Below, one piece after another: positions 59,897-64,000 of a stretch of DNA of 64,000 nucleotides (position 1 is the stretch's first letter; each line of letters begins with the position of its first letter). The notes beneath the pieces are model-generated. The model was not told where the DNA came from. It worked only from the letters and a program-made list of their open reading frames with translations, and made no database searches. This DNA is from DATCVR01 sp036566745 (GTDB lineage: Bacteria > Actinomycetota > Actinomycetes > Jiangellales > Jiangellaceae): the NCBI GenBank assembly GCA_036566745.1, contig DATCVR010000005.1, positions 27,065 through 91,064 on the forward strand, in the 5' to 3' direction. The position numbers and the translations under genes are program-made.

Positions 59897-60625
59897 ATGA
59901 CTGCCGACGATCAACCGGGCCGGGTCACGCCCTTCGACGGCGTGGCCGACAAGTACGACAGCGCCCGGCCCGGTTACCCCGAGGACGCCGTGGCCTGGCT
60001 GGTCGGACGGCGCCGGGCCAGCGTGCTCGACCTCGGGGCGGGCACCGGCAAGCTCACCCGATCTCTCGTAGCGGCCGGGCACGACGTCATCGCCGTGGAC
60101 CCGTCCGAGCCGATGCTCGACCGGCTGGTCGCGGCATCGCCGCAGGTCCGCGCGGCCACCGGCACGGCCGAGGGGATCCCGCTGCCGGACGACTCCGTGG
60201 ACGTCGTGACGGTGGCCCAGGCCTTCCACTGGTTCGAGCCCAGGCGTGCCCTGACCGAGATCGCCCGGGTGCTGCGCCCGTCCGGCCATCTCGCGCTGGT
60301 CTGGAACCTTCCCGACCGCTCGGTCGGCTGGGTCGCCGAGCTGTGGGCGGTGATCCTCAGCAGCGACGAGCCCCGTGAGGTCGAGCGCCCGTCGCTCGAC
60401 CCGCCGTTCCAGCCGGCCGAGACCGCCACCTTCACCCACGAGCAACGCCTCGACCGCGACGGCCTGCTGGCGCTGGTGGCATCGCGGTCGTACGTCGCGG
60501 TCCTGCCCCAGGAACAGCGGGCTGATCTGCTCGCGGCGGCCGGTTCGATCTACGACGCCCACGCGGACGCCGACGGAATCGTCCTGCCCTACTCCACCGT
60601 CGGCTTCCGCTCGACCTTGAGGTGA
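59897..60625 (+). CDS. Class I SAM-dependent methyltransferase (UbiE-like fold)
   Basis: A 242-aa methyltransferase of the Methyltransf_11 type. The SAM site is SVLDLGAGTGKLTRSLVAAG with DVIAVDPSEPMLDRL, then GTAEGIPLPDDSVDVVTVAQ and RALTEIARVLRPSGHLALVW. A short C-terminal domain completes it. The small-molecule acceptor is unknown. TAGGCT is seven bases upstream of the ATG (leaderless). It is convergent with the MFS gene, 17 bp apart. Confidence 0.88.
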   Translation: MTADDQPGRVTPFDGVADKYDSARPGYPEDAVAWLVGRRRASVLDLGAGTGKLTRSLVAAGHDVIAVDPSEPMLDRLVAASPQVRAATGTAEGIPLPDDSVDVVTVAQAFHWFEPRRALTEIARVLRPSGHLALVWNLPDRSVGWVAELWAVILSSDEPREVERPSLDPPFQPAETATFTHEQRLDRDGLLALVASRSYVAVLPQEQRADLLAAAGSIYDAHADADGIVLPYSTVGFRSTLR

Positions 60626-60642
60626 CCGAGGTGACCGGCCGG

Positions 60643-61887
60643 TCACGCCGGCGCCGGCCGGGCCACCCGCAGCCGAACCCGCCACCGCGTCACGATGCCC
60701 GACACCACGACGACCATGGCGGCTCCGACCAGGGCGATCGCCGCCCTCGGCCCCCACTCCAGGAAGATCGGCGCCATCATCAGCCCGATCAGGTTGGCCC
60801 CGTCCACCACCCCCCGCTGGGTGGCGTACACCTCCGCGCGATGCCGCTCGGACAGCGAGCGCGCGACCGCCATGTCGATGCTCACGATCCCGATCGGCAC
60901 GATCAGCCCCACGACCCCGTACACGGCCACCATCACCGGCAACGACGTCGCGGCCGACAACCCCAGGAACAGCAGTCCGGCCACGCCCCACGCGAGCCCG
61001 CACAGCAACCGGAGGTTCATGCCGCGCAGGTTCCCCGCCACGAGGTTGCCCACCACGCTCGCCGCCGCGAAGGCCGTCAGCACCGCGCCGTAACCCGCCA
61101 CCTCGCCCTCGTACCCGTCCACGACCAGCAGCGGGATCCCCAGCGTGACGGTGGGCCACAGCAATGCACCGGCGGCCCGCACTCCGATGGCGTAGCGCAG
61201 GTCGGGCCGCAGCCGGAACGGCGCCCCGCGCGGGGCGACCTCCTCGGCCGGTCGCGGCGGACGACGGCGCACCACGATCCCCGATCGCGCGAGGCTCCGG
61301 CGGACCAGGAGGAGCGTCCCCGCGGAGACCACATAGGTGGCGGCGTTGGCGACGAGCAGCTGCGGCCGCGACAGCACGGTCAACAGCAGCGCGGCCAAAC
61401 CAGGCCCGGCTGCGAGCGCGATCCGGTCCACCAGGTCGAGCATCGCGATCACCTGACCGGCCTCCTTCCGCGAGACCAGCGACGGGATGAGCGCCTGGAC
61501 GTTGGGCCGGCCCACGGCCGCGTGGATGCCGATAAGCAGGCCCACGACGAGGACGCCCGCCGTCGGCAGCTGCTCCGATCGGCTGACCGCGAGCGCGCCC
61601 ACGGCGGCGGCGCACGTCAGGTCGATGACGGACAACAGCCTCAGGTCGGCGCACCGGTCGATCACCCGAGGCCCACCGATCGCGGTCAGCAGGGAGGGAA
61701 CGGCAGCCGTGGCGGCGACGATGGCGGCGATCCACGTCGACCCGGCGGAGAGGAACAACCACACGACAGTCATGTGGAACAGGCGGTCACCCAGAGTGGC
61801 AGCCGCCTGGGCTAGTGCGAGATTGCGGACGTGACGATGGCGCAAAACGGATAGGTGCACGTCACACCAGGTTTCCGTATTGGTCAC
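60643..61887 (-). CDS. MFS transporter
   Basis: A 414-aa permease of about 12 membrane segments, like the macrolide/tetracenomycin efflux type: VRNLALAQAAATLGDRLFHM, then LTAIGGPRVIDRCADLRLLS (a variant of the motif A loop) and VALAAGPGLAALLLTV. It is divergent from the LysR gene, whose operator lies between them; LysR may therefore control it. The GTG 61887 start lies within that operator. Substrate unknown. Confidence 0.86.
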   Translation of the reverse strand: MTNTETWCDVHLSVLRHRHVRNLALAQAAATLGDRLFHMTVVWLFLSAGSTWIAAIVAATAAVPSLLTAIGGPRVIDRCADLRLLSVIDLTCAAAVGALAVSRSEQLPTAGVLVVGLLIGIHAAVGRPNVQALIPSLVSRKEAGQVIAMLDLVDRIALAAGPGLAALLLTVLSRPQLLVANAATYVVSAGTLLLVRRSLARSGIVVRRRPPRPAEEVAPRGAPFRLRPDLRYAIGVRAAGALLWPTVTLGIPLLVVDGYEGEVAGYGAVLTAFAAASVVGNLVAGNLRGMNLRLLCGLAWGVAGLLFLGLSAATSLPVMVAVYGVVGLIVPIGIVSIDMAVARSLSERHRAEVYATQRGVVDGANLIGLMMAPIFLEWGPRAAIALVGAAMVVVVSGIVTRWRVRLRVARPAPA

Positions 61888-61927
61888 CTATCGGGTAGAA
61901 GGCAGTTCGCTATGCCATTCGATAGGT
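61886..61927. promoter_or_regulatory. Inverted repeat between MFS and LysR genes
   Basis: ACCTATCG (61886-61893) and CGATAGGT (61920-61927) form a perfect 8-bp inverted repeat 26 bases apart, with the TAGGTT -10 box of lysR in the right arm. The dyad lies over both start regions, a typical LysR layout. Confidence 0.55.
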
Positions 61928-61934
61928 TTTGCCT

Positions 61935-62906
61935 ATGGCTGACCTGGAGATCGCCGACCTCCGGACGTTCCTCGCGGTGGTCGAGGCGGGCAGTTTCAGC
62001 GGCGCCGCGACGCTGCTGAGCGTCGCGCAGCCGTCGGTCAGCGCCCGGATGGCCACCCTCGAGCGCCGCCTCGGGGTACCGCTCTTCCGGCGCAGCGCCC
62101 GCGGCACCACGCTCACCCGGGCCGGCGAGGAACTCGCGCGCTATGCCCGGCGCTCGTTGCGGCTGCTGGACGAGGCGGGCCAGGCGGTGCGGACCGCCGA
62201 GGGCGTCCAGCGGCTCGCGATCGCCGCTCCCGCAGGCCTGGTGTCCACCGTCATTCCCGGTGTCCTCGACGCGATCTCCGCGCTCCGCGTCGACCTCCGC
62301 TGCTGGGACGACCACAGCGTCGACGTCGTCAGCGCGGTCCAGGACGGGCGCGCCCACGCGGGCTTCATCACCCACCGCGCGGTGCCGGCCGGGCTGAAGA
62401 CCCGGCAGATCGTCCGGAGCCCGATCGTCGCGATGGCCGCGCCAGGTCATCCGCTGGTCGAGCATCCCGGCCGGACGCCGGCACACCTGGCCGACCTGGT
62501 CGCGGCCGGACCGGTCGCCGTCCACGGCTACGGCCCCACCGCACCCGACCTCGTCGCCGAGCTGCGTTCGCTCGGCACCGACCACCCCGTCGTCCACGTC
62601 TCGCCCGGACAGGCTCCGGCCGAGCTCGCGGCGTACGGCGGGTTCGTGGCCATCGGGCCGGTGTGCATGTTCGCCACCGCGTTACGCACCGGGACCGTGC
62701 GGCCCCTGCGAGCCCGGCTCCCGACGTTCCGGATGGAGGTCCGCCTGGTCCACCGCACGGCCGACGTCGGCCTCCCGGTGATCCAGGCGCTCGTCCACGC
62801 CGTGCCCGCGCTGCGCAACGCGCTTCAGCCGGAAGGCGCGCCCACCTCAGCGGGCGGGCGCCCGACCCCGGCGCGGGTCAGCGGGCGGATCGGTACTGGG
62901 CCGTGA
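61935..62906 (+). CDS. LysR family regulator
   Basis: A 323-aa LysR-type regulator. The HTH reads DLRTFLAVVEAGSFSGAATL, LSVAQPSVSARMATLERRLG and VPLFRRSARGTTLTRAGEEL. The co-inducer domain follows with two alpha/beta lobes (from about residue 90). ATG 61935 lies six bases after TAGGTT. It is divergent from the MFS gene; an 8-bp dyad spans the gap. Its 3' end overlaps the convergent desaturase gene by 29 bp. The inducer is unknown. Confidence 0.9.
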   Translation: MADLEIADLRTFLAVVEAGSFSGAATLLSVAQPSVSARMATLERRLGVPLFRRSARGTTLTRAGEELARYARRSLRLLDEAGQAVRTAEGVQRLAIAAPAGLVSTVIPGVLDAISALRVDLRCWDDHSVDVVSAVQDGRAHAGFITHRAVPAGLKTRQIVRSPIVAMAAPGHPLVEHPGRTPAHLADLVAAGPVAVHGYGPTAPDLVAELRSLGTDHPVVHVSPGQAPAELAAYGGFVAIGPVCMFATALRTGTVRPLRARLPTFRMEVRLVHRTADVGLPVIQALVHAVPALRNALQPEGAPTSAGGRPTPARVSGRIGTGP

Positions 62907-63963
62907 CCGGGCACTGGAACGGGTCGCTCTGCCCCAGGCCCACCCGGTTGAGGAAGCGCACCACGATCCGGTACGACTCCAGCAGGCTCGTCTCGGTGTA
63001 GGCGACACCTCGTTCGGCGCAGTACTCGCGGACCATCGGCTGCACCTTCCGCAGGTGGGGGCGCGGCATGTTGGGGAACAGGTGGTGCTCGATCTGGTAG
63101 TTGAGCCCGCCCATGGCCACGTCGGTGAAGACCCCGCCGCGGATGTTGCGGGACATCAGCGTCTGGCGGCGCAGAAAGTCGATCTTGACGTCCGGCGGGA
63201 CGATCGGCATGCCCTTGTGGTTCGGGGCGAAGCAGGCGCCCATGTAGAAGCCGAACACGGCCATCTGGATGCCGACGAACGCCATCGCCATGCCGAAGGG
63301 AAGCAGCCAGAAGACCGCCGTCAGGTAGCCGCCGACACGCACCAGCAGGAACACGATCTCGACCGCGCGGTACTTCACCGGCTCGCGCCCGAACACCGTC
63401 GTGAACGCCGTGATGTGCAGCGCGAGGCCCTCGAGGGTGATGAGCGGGAAGAACAGCCAGCCCTGACGCCGGACGAACCACCGGGCGAAGCCACGACGCG
63501 GGACGGCCTCGTCGGCGATGAACACGAGCGCGCCCGAGGCGATGTCGGGGTCCTTGTCGATCTTGTTCGGGTTGGCGTGGTGCCGGGTGTGCTTGCGCAC
63601 CCACCAGCCGTTGCTGAGCCCGACGAACAGGTCGGCGATGACCAGCGCGGTCCACTCGTTGGCCCGCCCGGACGTGAAGATCTGGCGGTGCGCGGCGTCG
63701 TGGCCGAGGAAGGCGGTCTGGGTGAACAGGATCCCCAGCCCGACCGCGAGGAGCAGCTGCCACCAGGACGTCCCGATCGCGACGAACAGCCAGGCGCCCG
63801 CGACGTGCAACGCCGCGAGAAGCGTCATCTTGGCGATGTAGTACGACGTACGCCTTCGAAGCAGGCCCGCGTCCTGGACCCGTCGCGCCAACTCGGTGAA
63901 ATCGCTGACTTGTCGTTCTCGCACCGACCGGGTCGGCATTGAGATGGGCGCAGCGTTGGCCAC
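62878..63963 (-). CDS. Acyl desaturase (fatty acid desaturase family)
   Basis: A 361-aa membrane di-iron desaturase, in the DesA3/acyl-CoA group. The three His boxes are visible: AFLGHDAAHRQIF, RKHTRHHANPNKIDKDPD and NYQIEHHLFPNMPRP. Four membrane helices lie between boxes 1 and 3. It introduces double bonds into acyl chains of membrane lipids and needs an electron donor; an oxidoreductase is not seen in the window. GTG 63963 has GGAAGG nine bases upstream. The promoter lies at or beyond the right edge. Confidence 0.92.
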   Translation of the reverse strand: MANAAPISMPTRSVRERQVSDFTELARRVQDAGLLRRRTSYYIAKMTLLAALHVAGAWLFVAIGTSWWQLLLAVGLGILFTQTAFLGHDAAHRQIFTSGRANEWTALVIADLFVGLSNGWWVRKHTRHHANPNKIDKDPDIASGALVFIADEAVPRRGFARWFVRRQGWLFFPLITLEGLALHITAFTTVFGREPVKYRAVEIVFLLVRVGGYLTAVFWLLPFGMAMAFVGIQMAVFGFYMGACFAPNHKGMPIVPPDVKIDFLRRQTLMSRNIRGGVFTDVAMGGLNYQIEHHLFPNMPRPHLRKVQPMVREYCAERGVAYTETSLLESYRIVVRFLNRVGLGQSDPFQCPVTAQYRSAR

Positions 63964-64000
63964 GAGGGCGTCCTTCCGGTTGGGGCAAAGGGACGCTCAA

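Overview
The window is GC-rich (mostly about 70%) DNA from an actinobacterium. The gene set and order fit the order Propionibacteriales, most likely a Nocardioidaceae-type organism (Nocardioides/Aeromicrobium-like). That placement is an inference from content and synteny, not from a database search. Supporting signs are the block ricT - holB - tmk - topA, then hppA - bldG - DUF1998 helicase, then the Tad-pilus/ssd block and a HAD-IB phosphatase. The last block matches the order of M. tuberculosis Rv3654c-Rv3661 as I know it. Many genes also look leaderless: a TANNNT -10 box lies 6-7 nt before the start codon.

Layout. 1-10 kb is accessory: TetR, DUF1905, a SAM hydrolase, an aldo/keto reductase, GFA and S41 proteins, an APH-type kinase, a GlxA-type regulator, a Tat-exported DyP peroxidase, a membrane protein, a decayed MFS gene and tRNA-Thr(CGU). 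10-25 kb is mostly core: L,D-transpeptidase, secreted hydrolase, RicT, DNA polymerase III delta', thymidylate kinase and topoisomerase I. Small regulator/effector pairs (MarR with an NTF2-like protein, ArsR with MFS) and a bacterial serpin are inserted in it. 25-40 kb is accessory/metabolic: a YggS PLP protein, a merR-AKR operon, a secreted sialidase-like enzyme, CapA and M28 exoproteins, a SufS-like PLP enzyme behind a SAM-IV-type riboswitch, a tetR-emrB efflux operon and a methyltransferase. 40-53 kb is core: H+-pyrophosphatase, BldG-like antagonist, MrfA-type helicase, the seven-gene ssd-tad locus and a 6C small RNA. 53-64 kb is mixed: HAD phosphatase, a Fic-like protein, a scar containing a TauE/SafE remnant, an orphan Imm52-like immunity gene and an IS5-type transposase remnant, then padR-DUF1707, a Scr1/WhiJ-DUF397 module, MFS, LysR and an acyl desaturase.

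How the genes work together. holB and tmk overlap and serve DNA replication and dTTP supply. The tad genes overlap by a few bases each and should make one Flp-pilus/secretion machine; the 6C RNA lies just upstream of ssd on the same strand. Several regulator pairs have operators readable in the sequence: two 12-bp MarR palindromes, an ArsR dyad, a MerR promoter with the diagnostic 19-bp spacer, a TetR dyad over its own start, and a PadR dyad.

Most notable: (1) a SAM-IV-like riboswitch with promoter and SD-sequestering hairpin before a SufS-like enzyme, (2) the 6C RNA, (3) the orphan immunity gene in a scar of decayed genes, (4) a 29-bp direct repeat that includes the bldG stop codon, and (5) several long perfect hairpins between genes.
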